Made by a program: the position numbers and the translations under genes. 63,107 nucleotides of DNA from Erythrobacter sp. QSSC1-22B. Its GTDB lineage: Bacteria > Pseudomonadota > Alphaproteobacteria > Sphingomonadales > Sphingomonadaceae. Of the stretch, positions 17,673-25,579 are shown in pieces. Location of the stretch: positions 1 through 63,107 of the forward strand of contig NZ_LZRP01000010.1 of assembly GCF_001678665.1 (NCBI RefSeq), given 5' to 3'. The first letter of the stretch is position 1. Each line of letters opens with the position of its first letter. The notes below the pieces were generated by a model. That model made no database searches. It had not been told where the DNA came from and saw nothing but the letters and a program-made list of their open reading frames with translations.

Positions 17673-18869
17673 TCAAGCAGCATTGACGATTTCCTCGGCG
17701 GTAGCGGGCGCGGTAACGCCCCAATTGCGACGCACGAGCTGTTCGACCTGCCCCAGCGCCGCGTCCAGATTGGTCCGGCAGCGTTTGTGGGTGCGCGGAG
17801 TTCCGATCGGCTTTTCCAGTTCGTAGATCGTCATCATGCGAAGCGCCGCATGGCTGATCTCGGCGCTTTCCAATATGGGCACCGGCAGCAGGGCGGGTCC
17901 GAAGCTTTGCTCCATGATTTGCTGGACCATGGCATGGCTAGGATCGTTGGAATCGAACTTTGAACAGATCAGCCTCACGAAATCATAGGATACCTCGATG
18001 CCCGCCTGTTTGATCTGCTCGGTAACCTGCTCCATCATCGAAAGAAACTGCACGGTAGAGCAGAAATCGGGCGTGGTCGCGGCCATCGGTATCAAGAGCG
18101 CATTGGCCGCCTGCATCACTGCGAGGCTGATCGTGCCGAGGGCAGGGGGAGGATCAAGCAGCACTACGTCATAATGCTGCGCGAGGTCGAGCAAACCGCT
18201 TTTCAGCTTGCGAAAGCGCGCGGCGAGCACGGAACCGCCGTCGGCCCCGGCTGCCGCAAGCTCGTATTCTACATCGAACAGTTCGAGGTTGGACGGGATC
18301 AGATCGACATTGGGCCAAGGCGTGTGCTGCACGGCGTAAAGAAGGTCGGTCTGGGTCGGATCGATCGACAGATAGGGATAGAGCGTCTGCTCGCGGGTGA
18401 TGTTGAAATGCGGATTAAAGCCGAACAGCGTCGTCGTGGTTGCTTGGCTGTCGCAATCGACCACTAGAACGCGGTAGCCGAGCACTCCGAAATAATGCGC
18501 AAGATGGGTGGTAACGGTCGATTTGCCGACGCCGCCTTTGAAATTCTGGACCGCGATGATCGCCGGTGGGTCGCTCGGCGCGCGGGCGGGGGAGGCATCC
18601 AAGACCTGCCGCATATTGAGCATATCTTCGATACTGTAACCAGGCCTGCGGCCGTTTTCGGTCGGCGCCGGTGCCGGGAGACGGCCATCTTTCTCGGCCA
18701 TGCGGATGCGGTTGGTCGAACAGCCCAGAAGCTGCGCGGCTTCGGCGATGCCATAGCGCACGGCAAGTCCCTTGCGGTCCTCGGGCAAAAAAGCTTTCTT
18801 GCGCAGGCGCTCAATCATGCGCTCGCCCGACGCGGCCATTTCTGCTATACGATCGACTTCAGAATCCAT
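17673..18869 (-). CDS. parA: ParA-family partition ATPase with N-terminal MerR-like HTH
   Basis: About 398 aa from ATG 18869, which has GGAG 4 nt upstream; ATG 18917 is the alternative and lacks a ribosome site. Residues about 40-100 form a MerR-like HTH (AEAAQLLGCSTNRIRMAEKDG) used by class Ia ParA proteins to repress their own operon. The deviant Walker A is FKGGVGKST; Walker B is YDVVLLDPPP. It forms the parA-parB-repA cassette. Confidence 0.93.
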   Translation of the reverse strand: MDSEVDRIAEMAASGERMIERLRKKAFLPEDRKGLAVRYGIAEAAQLLGCSTNRIRMAEKDGRLPAPAPTENGRRPGYSIEDMLNMRQVLDASPARAPSDPPAIIAVQNFKGGVGKSTVTTHLAHYFGVLGYRVLVVDCDSQATTTTLFGFNPHFNITREQTLYPYLSIDPTQTDLLYAVQHTPWPNVDLIPSNLELFDVEYELAAAGADGGSVLAARFRKLKSGLLDLAQHYDVVLLDPPPALGTISLAVMQAANALLIPMAATTPDFCSTVQFLSMMEQVTEQIKQAGIEVSYDFVRLICSKFDSNDPSHAMVQQIMEQSFGPALLPVPILESAEISHAALRMMTIYELEKPIGTPRTHKRCRTNLDAALGQVEQLVRRNWGVTAPATAEEIVNAA

Positions 18870-19009
18870 ACGACTCCGCACCTGCCTAATTGAACGATAT
18901 TGCGGCTCTAATGCCATAAAAGGGTTCAGTCGAGCAATTTCAGCATTAAACTGACGCAGATTGGTTCGGCGCTGACGCCGATTTTACATACCGCAGTCTG
19001 CACGAACGG

Positions 19010-19053
19010 AAAAATTCGCCAGCGTCCTGTCCTTGGGGAAGGGCGCTGGCGAA
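19010..19053 (-). terminator. rho-independent terminator after the long ParB-like gene
   Basis: A perfect 10-bp stem (TTCGCCAGCG at 19015-19024 with CGCTGGCGAA at 19044-19053) is followed on the - strand by five Ts (19010-19014). It sits between the ParB-like gene and parA. Confidence 0.8.
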
Positions 19054-19077
19054 AATGCACTTGATCGCCATCAAAAG

Positions 19078-19104
19078 CGGGGCGGGGGAGCGTCCCCCCC
19101 GCCC
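19078..19104. repeat. strong GC hairpin just after the long ParB-like gene
   Basis: GGGCGGGGG and CCCCCCGCCC with a short loop form a very stable stem immediately after the stop codon at 19112. There is no T-run. It may protect the mRNA end or act with the terminator 25 bp further on. Confidence 0.55.
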
Positions 19105-19111
19105 ACATGGT

Positions 19112-20929
19112 CTAGGCTGCCAGAGCTTCCGGCCTCTCCGCTTCCGGTTCGTCGGCCTGCATGGCGGCAATGGCCAGCGGTGCGGGAATCCAGCCCCTTC
19201 CGCTCATTCGCTGTGCGACCTCGGCGGCGAGATCGGCCTTCGTCATCTTTGCACAGTTCTCGGCTGCTCCCTCGCCGACATTTTCCTCCAGCAATTTCAG
19301 CAAAACGGGCTTGCGCAGCTTCTCGTAGAAAGCGAGCGGCGCTTCCCACTTTTCAGCCATGTCGGGACGCGAATACATGGCGATTTGCTCGAAGCGGACA
19401 TTGCGCTGATCGGTCCCGCCGTTGCTCGGCATGGTGCCGTTGATCTGGCCCGCGACCAGCAACGCCAGTAGCGCCTCCTTTTCGTCGGCCGGCAGCGTCC
19501 GCAAATAAGCGAGGCGATCCTCTGCCGGTATCGCCGCCAACTGCGCCGCGCCGAGCCTTTCGACCGGCTCGATGGTGCTGACGGCTATGAACTCGTCGGG
19601 CACGAACGCATTGAACCCTTCGGTGCGCAGTGCGAGCGGCGAATGATAGCTGGGTTCATCGTGGACCAGCTGACCGGCGAGGCAGTCGAGCACGATATCG
19701 AGAGCGAGGGCGGGGTCATGCGAAACCGCCTCCTGCACGGCCAGCGTCTTGATCTTCGAGAGCGTCTCGACCAGCGCGCCCGAATAATCGGGTTTGGCTT
19801 GCTCAACCCCGTCCGCGCCTGTCTGCGCCGTGGCGGTTTTCTTGGTGCGTATCGCGCTCATGTCGGCGTGGCCATTATGGCCGATGGTCACGAGCATGTA
19901 GCCTTCCTGCCGTTGCTCTTCGGTGAAGAATTGCAGGCCGGTTTCAAGGTCGCGAAGCTGGCGGTCGAGATCGCGGACCACCGCGTCATTCCACTGGCCA
20001 TCCTCGCCCGGTTCGGCAATCCGCGCCTCGCGCGCTTCCTCTAGCTTGGTTCGCTGCACATCCTCCGCGCCGGTCATCGCGCGGCTGCCCGCTTCATGCA
20101 TCCGGTTGAGATTGTAGAAATCCTCCGGCTTCTCGGTTCCCGTTTCCACGCGCGGCCAGCCTGCACTGCGCAAGTCCTCGGCCAAATGTTGCAGCTTGGC
20201 ATCTGCCAGCGACAGCACCAGTTCGGGGTCGTTGGCATAGCCTTCGCCGTCATCGGCAAACAGGTCCGCCGTCATGCTCCCGCCCGCTTCGGCATAGCTT
20301 TCATGCCCGACGAATACGAAATAGCGGTGATCGCTGGCGATTGTCTCCTGCGTGAGGAACCGGCGTATCTGATGCGCGCTGTTACCATATTGATTGAGCG
20401 CCTCGATCTGCTTGGCACCATTTTCGGTCAGGGTCAGCGCCTGCGCCGTCTCCATGCCGATCTTGTCTTTGGCAAAGGCGGCAAGCGCATCTTCATGCAA
20501 TGCGGCAAGCCGCAGCACCTTCCTCACGTAGGAGATTGCCACCCCGAACCGTGCGGCGATATCGCCCGGCTCCATCCCGTCGTCCAGCAATTTGCCATAG
20601 GCGCGAACGGCATCGGCAGGGTGCATATCCTCGCGCTGGGCGTTCTCCGCCAGCGACAGTTCCACCGCCTCGTCCTTCCCGCGCTCGTCCATCGGAACCG
20701 CATGGGTGCCGCAAAGTGTCTTGGCCTTTTGCAAGGCTTTAAGCGCGCGGTAGCGCCGTCCGCCTGCGGCCACGTAATATTTGCGGTCCTCCCGATAGAC
20801 GATCAGGTTCTGCAAGAGGCCATGTGCGGCAATGTCGGCAGCAAGCTGGTCGATCTGCTGCGGCTTCACCTTGCGCACGTTGAGCGGGGAGAGGCGAAGC
20901 TGGCTTAGTTTTACGGTCGTATGGGTCAT
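19112..20929 (-). CDS. long ParB/RepB/Spo0J-family DNA-binding protein
   Basis: 605 aa, much longer than partition ParBs. The N-terminal ParB domain is clear (LSPLNVRKVKPQQIDQLAAD, YVAAGGRRYRALKALQ, ELSLAENAQREDMHPADAV), followed by an HTH (IAARFGVAISYVRKVLRLA). The rest (residues 200-605) is Ala/Glu rich without a known domain. Genes of this kind travel with small proteins and DUF3768 on alphaproteobacterial plasmids and ICEs, and are thought to be regulators rather than segregation proteins. It heads no par operon: the real parAB pair is next door. Exact role unknown. Confidence 0.88.
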   Translation of the reverse strand: MTHTTVKLSQLRLSPLNVRKVKPQQIDQLAADIAAHGLLQNLIVYREDRKYYVAAGGRRYRALKALQKAKTLCGTHAVPMDERGKDEAVELSLAENAQREDMHPADAVRAYGKLLDDGMEPGDIAARFGVAISYVRKVLRLAALHEDALAAFAKDKIGMETAQALTLTENGAKQIEALNQYGNSAHQIRRFLTQETIASDHRYFVFVGHESYAEAGGSMTADLFADDGEGYANDPELVLSLADAKLQHLAEDLRSAGWPRVETGTEKPEDFYNLNRMHEAGSRAMTGAEDVQRTKLEEAREARIAEPGEDGQWNDAVVRDLDRQLRDLETGLQFFTEEQRQEGYMLVTIGHNGHADMSAIRTKKTATAQTGADGVEQAKPDYSGALVETLSKIKTLAVQEAVSHDPALALDIVLDCLAGQLVHDEPSYHSPLALRTEGFNAFVPDEFIAVSTIEPVERLGAAQLAAIPAEDRLAYLRTLPADEKEALLALLVAGQINGTMPSNGGTDQRNVRFEQIAMYSRPDMAEKWEAPLAFYEKLRKPVLLKLLEENVGEGAAENCAKMTKADLAAEVAQRMSGRGWIPAPLAIAAMQADEPEAERPEALAA

Positions 20930-20962
20930 GATAGTTTCTCCTTGGGTTAAGTGGTCGCGGTG

Positions 20963-21157
20963 TCAGAACAGGTCGAGTTGCTGGCGCATCGGGTCCCAAA
21001 AGCCGGTATCGAGCGGCTTCTGTTCGCGCTGCGATGCAAGCGGCTGCGCCATCTGCCATTGCAGGCGGTCGCGCAGCGTGATCGGCCTGACGTCGGGCAT
21101 CATCATCTGATCGGGATCGTCGGCGGGCACGAGATGGGCATGTTTCCTGGCCATCAT
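20963..21157 (-). CDS. small hypothetical protein
   Basis: 64 aa, no recognised family, no membrane segment. It starts MMARKHAHLVPADDPDQ and ends MRQQLDLF. Its start overlaps the stop of the preceding gene (21154-21157), and it lies 33 bp upstream of the long ParB-like gene, so it is a credible operon member. Confidence 0.65.
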   Translation of the reverse strand: MMARKHAHLVPADDPDQMMMPDVRPITLRDRLQWQMAQPLASQREQKPLDTGFWDPMRQQLDLF

Positions 21158-21348
21158 CCCGTCCTCTCGCGGCGCATGAAACGGTCGAACTCGTCGCTGG
21201 CGGCAAGCGCCAGATCGCCGGAATAAACCGACCGCGAAAGCGGGTAATAGAAGATCGCCTCGCCGCGCTCGACGCGCTGGCCGTTGGCGCTTACACCGTC
21301 ATATCGTGCGGTGGTCCAGTAGGGATCGTCGCGGGTCTGGAATGTCAT
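21154..21348 (-). CDS. small hypothetical protein
   Basis: 64 aa from ATG 21348 (MTFQTRDDPYWTTARYDGVSA), with a purine-rich ribosome site (GAAAGGA) upstream on the - strand. The sequence RGEAIFYYPLSRSVYSGDLA suggests a small beta-rich protein. No family recognised. Overlaps the next gene by 4 bp. Confidence 0.7.
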   Translation of the reverse strand: MTFQTRDDPYWTTARYDGVSANGQRVERGEAIFYYPLSRSVYSGDLALAASDEFDRFMRRERTG

Positions 21349-21388
21349 GTCGGGGTCCTTTCTTCGTTCGGGTAAAGCTGCATCACCA

Positions 21389-21416
21389 GCGGGGGAGGGC
21401 GCATATTCTCCCCCGC
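21389..21416. repeat. GC-rich hairpin between two small genes
   Basis: GCGGGGGAG and CTCCCCCGC form a perfect 9-bp stem with a 10-nt loop in the leader between the DUF3768 gene and the next gene. No T-run follows. It may be an attenuator or processing site. Confidence 0.55.
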
Positions 21417-21421
21417 GCCGT

Positions 21422-21826
21422 TCAATATTCTTCGGCCAGCATGATGGTGAGAACACGCGTGGTCAGCGCAGCATCGTCGGGCGCTTCGCTGCCAAATTCG
21501 CAGGCCAGATCGTAATAATCGAACTTCCAGAGCACATGCCGTCTGACGCTATCGGTTCCGTCCGTGCCGCGCGGCTGCTTCGCTCCGGTCCAGCGGCCAT
21601 CGGCAAACTGGCAGATCGTCCCGAAATCATGTTCGCCGTGCGGATCGTTGTCGTCGTCGAACGCTTCGTAATTGCGCACCAAGGTCAGCACCGCGCTCCG
21701 GTCATCGTCGGGCAGCGCGGCTATGCCAGCGGTGCAAATGAGCCTGCATCCCGCATCCGCCATGCCCCCCAAATTCGCTCTGGCGGCATCGTTCAACGCC
21801 GCTATCCGTTCGCTGCTGTCGTTCAT
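21422..21826 (-). CDS. DUF3768 domain-containing protein
   Basis: 134 aa. The segments RICTAGIAALPDDD-type, LVRNYEAFDDDNDPHGEHDFG and VLWKFDYYD match the DUF3768 family, common on alphaproteobacterial plasmids and integrative elements. The fold and function are unknown. It is first in the leftward group of small genes leading to the long ParB-like gene. Confidence 0.82.
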   Translation of the reverse strand: MNDSSERIAALNDAARANLGGMADAGCRLICTAGIAALPDDDRSAVLTLVRNYEAFDDDNDPHGEHDFGTICQFADGRWTGAKQPRGTDGTDSVRRHVLWKFDYYDLACEFGSEAPDDAALTTRVLTIMLAEEY

Positions 21827-22404
21827 TGTCTTCTCTCCCCTTCCGTGGGCTGAAAGCCGCGGCCTGCGGCCCTGCGGCTTCTGACCGACTGGCGAAGTCT
21901 GGGATGGGGAAGGGCAAGCGGAATCGTCGCACTGGTGCGGGCGCAGCGCAGCGAGCCACGGGTGCGATCTACTTCCGCTTGTGGAAACGAAAGGGCGAAG
22001 CCCTTGGTGTGTCCCTCTGCGGCATCAGCCGCCACAAAGACCGCGCCCTTGGCAAGGCAAGCCAGGGGAGCATTGTGCGAGCGCCTGCCGTGGTCCAGCC
22101 AATGCTCGCCTCCGAAGCCGGGCAAGAGCGCGTCGGGGCCAGAACAGGAACAACCGGACCCTGCCAGCGCTGGCGCGTAGCAGAGCACGTCCGCAGGCCC
22201 CGTCCTTATTCCCGCTTGCTACCCACGTTAGCGATCGCAACCTCTGGCCGAGACGGAACGGCTTGGTCCGCAACGCGGATAGAGCGCGCGCCGAAGGCAA
22301 CGCCAAAACGACTAGAAAAAGTTACCCGGAATAAAAAGGATCCTGGAGAAACCCACTGCCAATCTGGAGATCGCCCCTCGCTGACTCGCCTGTGATTTGT
22401 CGTT
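21827..22404. other. 578-bp GC-rich gap with no convincing gene
   Basis: Long frames occur on both strands (a 189-codon one on + and a 121-codon one on -), but they overlap head to head, lack ribosome sites and have Arg/Ala/Pro-rich sequences typical of GC-rich non-coding DNA. Several short GC-rich stems are possible (for example around 21850-21890). It is the upstream region of the DUF3768 group, so a long leader or a structured RNA is possible. Confidence 0.5.
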
Positions 22405-23271
22405 TCAGACCATTCCTGCCTTTTGCATCGACAGGTCGTTCCAGTCACAGTCGTGCAGTTGCGGAAGAATAACCCCCAAAGCCCTGCCGCCGGTTTCGAG
22501 ATGCTCGCGGGCCTTTTCGATCGCCCGGTCCGCTTCGGCCCCGTGTTGCGAAAAAATGAAAATCAGCCGGATCGAGGCCGGAATGTCGATCAGCGCATAG
22601 CGCTCGATGCCGCATGCCCCCCAGCAATTGATTCCGAAAAGCTGGGAAACGCTGCATGCCTCCTCGTACCCCTCTGCCAGATTGAGAACACCGTCGGATG
22701 GGACACCGCCCTTGCGAATGGCTCCGCCGCCGATCTTCCCGAGACAGCGCTTGGGTTCGTCCATCTCGGCCTTTCCCACCGGAGACGCCGATAAAAAGGT
22801 CCGCTGGATCGATACGATCCCATGATCATCCTCGATCGGCGTAATCAACGCTGGCGCAAATCTATGATCCCGCTTCGGCCCGATCTGCGCGTGAGCGATA
22901 AACCGCGCATTGAGACCGGAGGGATCAATGGCGCGCGATTTCAGATAGCGTTCGGCGAGAGTTCCGCTGATTGGCTGGGCATCGTCCCAAATCTTCCTCG
23001 CTAGTTGCGTAAAATTACTTTCACTAAGCGGCAATGCCCGGATAGCGTCGCTATGAACCGGGATTTTGTTGTCGCGCAAAGCCGCCGTCACCGCTGCGCC
23101 GGCGCAACCGGCAAAACAGTGAAACAGAACGGCGGTCTCACCGGCCTTTACCGAAAGACTGGGCGTGTGATCTTCATGGGCGGGACACCGGCACATCGCA
23201 TAGTTCCCGTGCCAAGTCCCACCGAGCTGCCGAACGATCTGTCGGGCACGATCAATCACACTCAATCCCAT
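22405..23271 (-). CDS. plasmid primase-like protein (CHC2 zinc finger + Toprim)
   Basis: 288 aa from ATG 23271 (MGLSVIDRARQIV), which has GGAGAGG 5-11 bp before it; upstream frame is not used. The N-terminal zinc finger is C-x-C-PAH-x-DHTPSLSV...FHCFAGC, as in CHC2 primases. The central part (ALITPIEDDHGIVSIQRTFL) and the C-terminal Toprim (LNLAEGYEEACSVSQL with the Glu, and a late DCDWNDL) resemble DUF7146/Toprim proteins. It probably makes primers for the transferred strand. An AT-rich palindrome (23293-23312) lies just upstream. Confidence 0.88.
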   Translation of the reverse strand: MGLSVIDRARQIVRQLGGTWHGNYAMCRCPAHEDHTPSLSVKAGETAVLFHCFAGCAGAAVTAALRDNKIPVHSDAIRALPLSESNFTQLARKIWDDAQPISGTLAERYLKSRAIDPSGLNARFIAHAQIGPKRDHRFAPALITPIEDDHGIVSIQRTFLSASPVGKAEMDEPKRCLGKIGGGAIRKGGVPSDGVLNLAEGYEEACSVSQLFGINCWGACGIERYALIDIPASIRLIFIFSQHGAEADRAIEKAREHLETGGRALGVILPQLHDCDWNDLSMQKAGMV

Positions 23272-23292
23272 GTCACCTCTCCTAACTACCTT

Positions 23293-23312
23293 GCTATTTA
23301 TATATAAATAAC
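23293..23312. promoter_or_regulatory. AT-rich inverted repeat upstream of the primase-like gene
   Basis: Near-palindrome with arms GCTATTTA / TAAATAAC around a TATA centre, 22 bp from the primase-like start. It closely matches the one before the transfer operon at 23743-23766, so one regulator may bind both. Confidence 0.65.
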
Positions 23313-23428
23313 AGACGCGTTTTCGGCAACAATAAAGCGGGTTGAAACTGACGCGTTGCCATTGAATATTTTTTGACGTTAATTTCGCGGAAGTCGTCTG
23401 GCGTTCGAAAAGTATATCGGGGTGAAAA

Positions 23429-23725
23429 TTGGAAGAACGTGAGGAAACCAGCTTACGCGAGTATGAGATAACGACGCGCCGCCCGAAAGGGGGCAAGCTT
23501 ACCCATGTCCACGTAATTCAAGGAAAAACAGGGATTTGGCATATCTCCGTGCGCAAAAACTGGGGCGATGATCGCGAGTATCAGGTCAACCATTACAATC
23601 ATAATCGACTGAAAACCTATAAGAGAATTTCCAGCGCATTGCGTCATATCGTGCTCGACTATCACTATGAAGGTCCGATAATCGTGGTGCCATTTGTCGG
23701 CAAATCGCACGAAAAATCATTTTAG
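23429..23725 (+). CDS. hypothetical protein (TTG start)
   Basis: 98 aa starting with TTG at 23429 after a GGGGTGA stretch. The protein has a hydrophilic N-terminus and repeated aromatic and basic residues (THVHVIQGKTGIWHISVRK, VNHYNHNRLKTYKR) and may be a small beta-rich DNA-associated protein. No family recognised. It lies between the two AT-rich palindromes. Confidence 0.55.
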   Translation: MEEREETSLREYEITTRRPKGGKLTHVHVIQGKTGIWHISVRKNWGDDREYQVNHYNHNRLKTYKRISSALRHIVLDYHYEGPIIVVPFVGKSHEKSF

Positions 23726-23742
23726 GGTAGATTTTTTGCACT

Positions 23743-23766
23743 CCGTTATTTATGTATGAATAACGG
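23743..23766. promoter_or_regulatory. AT-rich perfect palindrome at the start of the transfer operon
   Basis: Arms CCGTTATT and AATAACGG around TATGTATG form a perfect inverted repeat. Its right arm covers the CGGAGG ribosome site of the TrbM-like gene, so a bound protein would block both transcription and translation. Confidence 0.7.
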
Positions 23767-23776
23767 AGGTCGTGAA

Positions 23777-24175
23777 TTGCTAAAGACGATAAACTTTGTA
23801 GCAGCCGGTGCGGCGCTCGCTATCTCTCCCTCACCGGCCAGCGCCGACGATGGCAGCTGGCCCTGCGAAGTTCTCCTGTGCTTATCCAACCCTGGCGGCG
23901 CGACGGAATTTGCCGAATGCCTGCCGCCTATCCGCAAGCTTGCTACGCATATTGCTTCGCTCAAACCGTTTCCGGTCTGCACGGCAGGAGGCGTTTCTAC
24001 TGCGCGGTACGCGCCGCCGTCCCGATCCGGTCAGTCCGGCCTCATCGAGATGCGATTCGCGGACGGTTCGACGAAAACCTATGTAATAAATCCAATTTTC
24101 GCGCGCTCTGACGGCGGCGACAGGTGGCACGTCGAATTGGGGCGGACTGCCGATGCACGCGAGGCGGTGCGGTAG
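23777..24175 (+). CDS. TrbM/KikA-like conjugal transfer protein
   Basis: About 132 aa from TTG 23777, which has CGGAGG 6 nt upstream; ATG 23756 lies within the palindrome and is less likely. It has a signal peptide (LKTINFVAAGAALAISPSPASA) and then the TrbM-like Cys pattern W-P-CEVLLCLSNPGG...EFAECLPPI. TrbM/KikA proteins are periplasmic factors of IncN/IncP-like transfer systems. It opens the virB operon and ends directly before virB1. Confidence 0.72.
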   Translation: MLKTINFVAAGAALAISPSPASADDGSWPCEVLLCLSNPGGATEFAECLPPIRKLATHIASLKPFPVCTAGGVSTARYAPPSRSGQSGLIEMRFADGSTKTYVINPIFARSDGGDRWHVELGRTADAREAVR

Positions 24176-24880
24176 ATGACGCTCGGTCCCTCCGCGATTC
24201 TCGCACTTGCGGCGCAATGCGCGCCTGCGGTTTCGCCGCAGGTCATCGCGGCGATCGTCGATGTCGAATCCAAGGGGTACGTCTTTGCGATCAACGTCAA
24301 CCGGCTATCGCGCCAACCCAGCCCGCCGCGCTCGTCGGCGGAAGCAACGCGTGTAGCGCAATATTACATTGCGCGCGGGCATTCGGTCGATCTGGGTCTC
24401 GGGCAGATCAATTCGCGCAACATGCGCTGGCTTGGCCTGTCATGGGACAGCGTGTTCGACCCCTGCACGAACGTCGCCGCCGCCGGGACGGTCCTTGCAA
24501 CCAATTACCGCTCGGTCCGCGATGGCCGCCACCCCCAAGTCGCGCTGCGCATCGCCCTTTCGCTTTACAACACCGGTCACAGCGAACGCGGTTTCCGCAA
24601 CGGCTACGTGCGCAAGGTCGAACGCGCCGGATACGCGCTAGCCGGCCAGCAAGTTCCGACCTCCGTGACCGTCGCATATTTGCCGTCTGCGGTCCCAAGC
24701 CCAGCGACGGACTGGGGAGAGCGCGAAACACTTTCGTCTCTCTCGCTGCCGGAGATTGCGCGCCAGAACCTAACCGCACCGCCTGTTCAGCCGGTCGCCG
24801 TCAGGCAGCGGCCACCCGAATGGGATGTTTTCGCCCGCGCACGATTCGCGGCCACCGCAAAACCGAACGAGGAAAACTGA
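24176..24880 (+). CDS. virB1: VirB1-like lytic transglycosylase
   Basis: 234 aa. SLT fold with catalytic Glu in IAAIVDVESKG, then GLGQINSRNMRWLGL and a late ALSLYNTG motif. It cuts peptidoglycan to make room for the channel. There is no clear signal peptide, which is odd; secretion may use an internal hydrophobic start. The C-terminal third is Pro-rich. It sits between the TrbM-like gene and virB2. Confidence 0.9.
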   Translation: MTLGPSAILALAAQCAPAVSPQVIAAIVDVESKGYVFAINVNRLSRQPSPPRSSAEATRVAQYYIARGHSVDLGLGQINSRNMRWLGLSWDSVFDPCTNVAAAGTVLATNYRSVRDGRHPQVALRIALSLYNTGHSERGFRNGYVRKVERAGYALAGQQVPTSVTVAYLPSAVPSPATDWGERETLSSLSLPEIARQNLTAPPVQPVAVRQRPPEWDVFARARFAATAKPNEEN

Positions 24881-24881
24881 C

Positions 24882-25238
24882 ATGCAGCCATGGAGCGTCG
24901 CACATACCTTACGAGATCATCTGTCATCCCGCTTCGACGAATGGCCGCCTCTGCGGCAGCGCGCCCTGTTCTACGGGGTAGCGGTTACCGCAGTGCTAGC
25001 TCTCGCCATGGTCGCGCCCGAACCGGCACACGCGCAAAATCTGGAATCCTTTGCGCAAAACGTGCGTGGAATCTTGTCCTCGACCTTGCTGCGAACGCTG
25101 GCGGTCATTGCGGTTATCGTCACGGGCCTGCTGTGGTTTTTGGGGCGGGCCTCGACGCAAATCCTCGTGACCGTGATTATTGGCATCGCCATCGTCTTTT
25201 CCGCCGACGCTATTGTCGGCGCGATCGCGGGCGGATGA
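24882..25238 (+). CDS. virB2: VirB2 major pilin
   Basis: 118 aa from ATG 24882 (GAGGAAAA upstream). It has a long signal region ending PEPAHAQN and two hydrophobic helices (TLLRTLAVIAVIVTGLLWFLG and ILVTVIIGIAIVFSADAI), the usual pilin layout. The stop overlaps the ATG of virB3. Confidence 0.9.
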   Translation: MQPWSVAHTLRDHLSSRFDEWPPLRQRALFYGVAVTAVLALAMVAPEPAHAQNLESFAQNVRGILSSTLLRTLAVIAVIVTGLLWFLGRASTQILVTVIIGIAIVFSADAIVGAIAGG

Positions 25239-25579
25239 CCGAAGACGAACCCCTCGAAAAGGATCCGCTGTTCCTTGCGGTAACGCGGCCTGCGTTGTGG
25301 GCGGGGATACCGATCGAAGCGGGCGTGCTGCTGCTGATCGCGTCGGCCTGCACGCTGATCGCTTCGGGCAATCCGCTTTATGCCGCGCTGGTTGCGGGCT
25401 CGGGATTTGCTGTCGCACGCCTGATCGTACGCCACGACGTCAATGCGTTTCGACTGCTGTTTCTCTGGGGCCGGACCAAGGCCGGTAATCGCAACCGCGC
25501 TTTCTGGGGCGGGTCGTCCTACTCGCCGTTGCCACTGGCGGGATTGCGGCGAAAGGGGTTCGCGCGAAATGTTCGCTAG
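25235..25579 (+). CDS. virB3: VirB3 inner-membrane protein
   Basis: 114 aa from ATG 25235, overlapping virB2 by 4 bp. It begins MTEDEPLEKDPLFLAVTRPALWAG, matching the VirB3 start, with two membrane helices (IPIEAGVLLLIASACTLIA; LYAALVAGSGFAVARLIV) and FRLLFLW. It helps place VirB4. The stop overlaps virB4 by 11 bp. Confidence 0.88.
   Translation: MTEDEPLEKDPLFLAVTRPALWAGIPIEAGVLLLIASACTLIASGNPLYAALVAGSGFAVARLIVRHDVNAFRLLFLWGRTKAGNRNRAFWGGSSYSPLPLAGLRRKGFARNVR

Noticed and set aside
20096..20908. 270-codon + strand frame opposite the long ParB-like gene
   Set aside because: Antisense to a conserved gene, His/Arg/Gln-rich, without a start signal.
21826..22395. 189-codon + strand frame
   Set aside because: Opposes another long frame, very Arg/Ala rich, no ribosome site; kept only as an unexplained gap.
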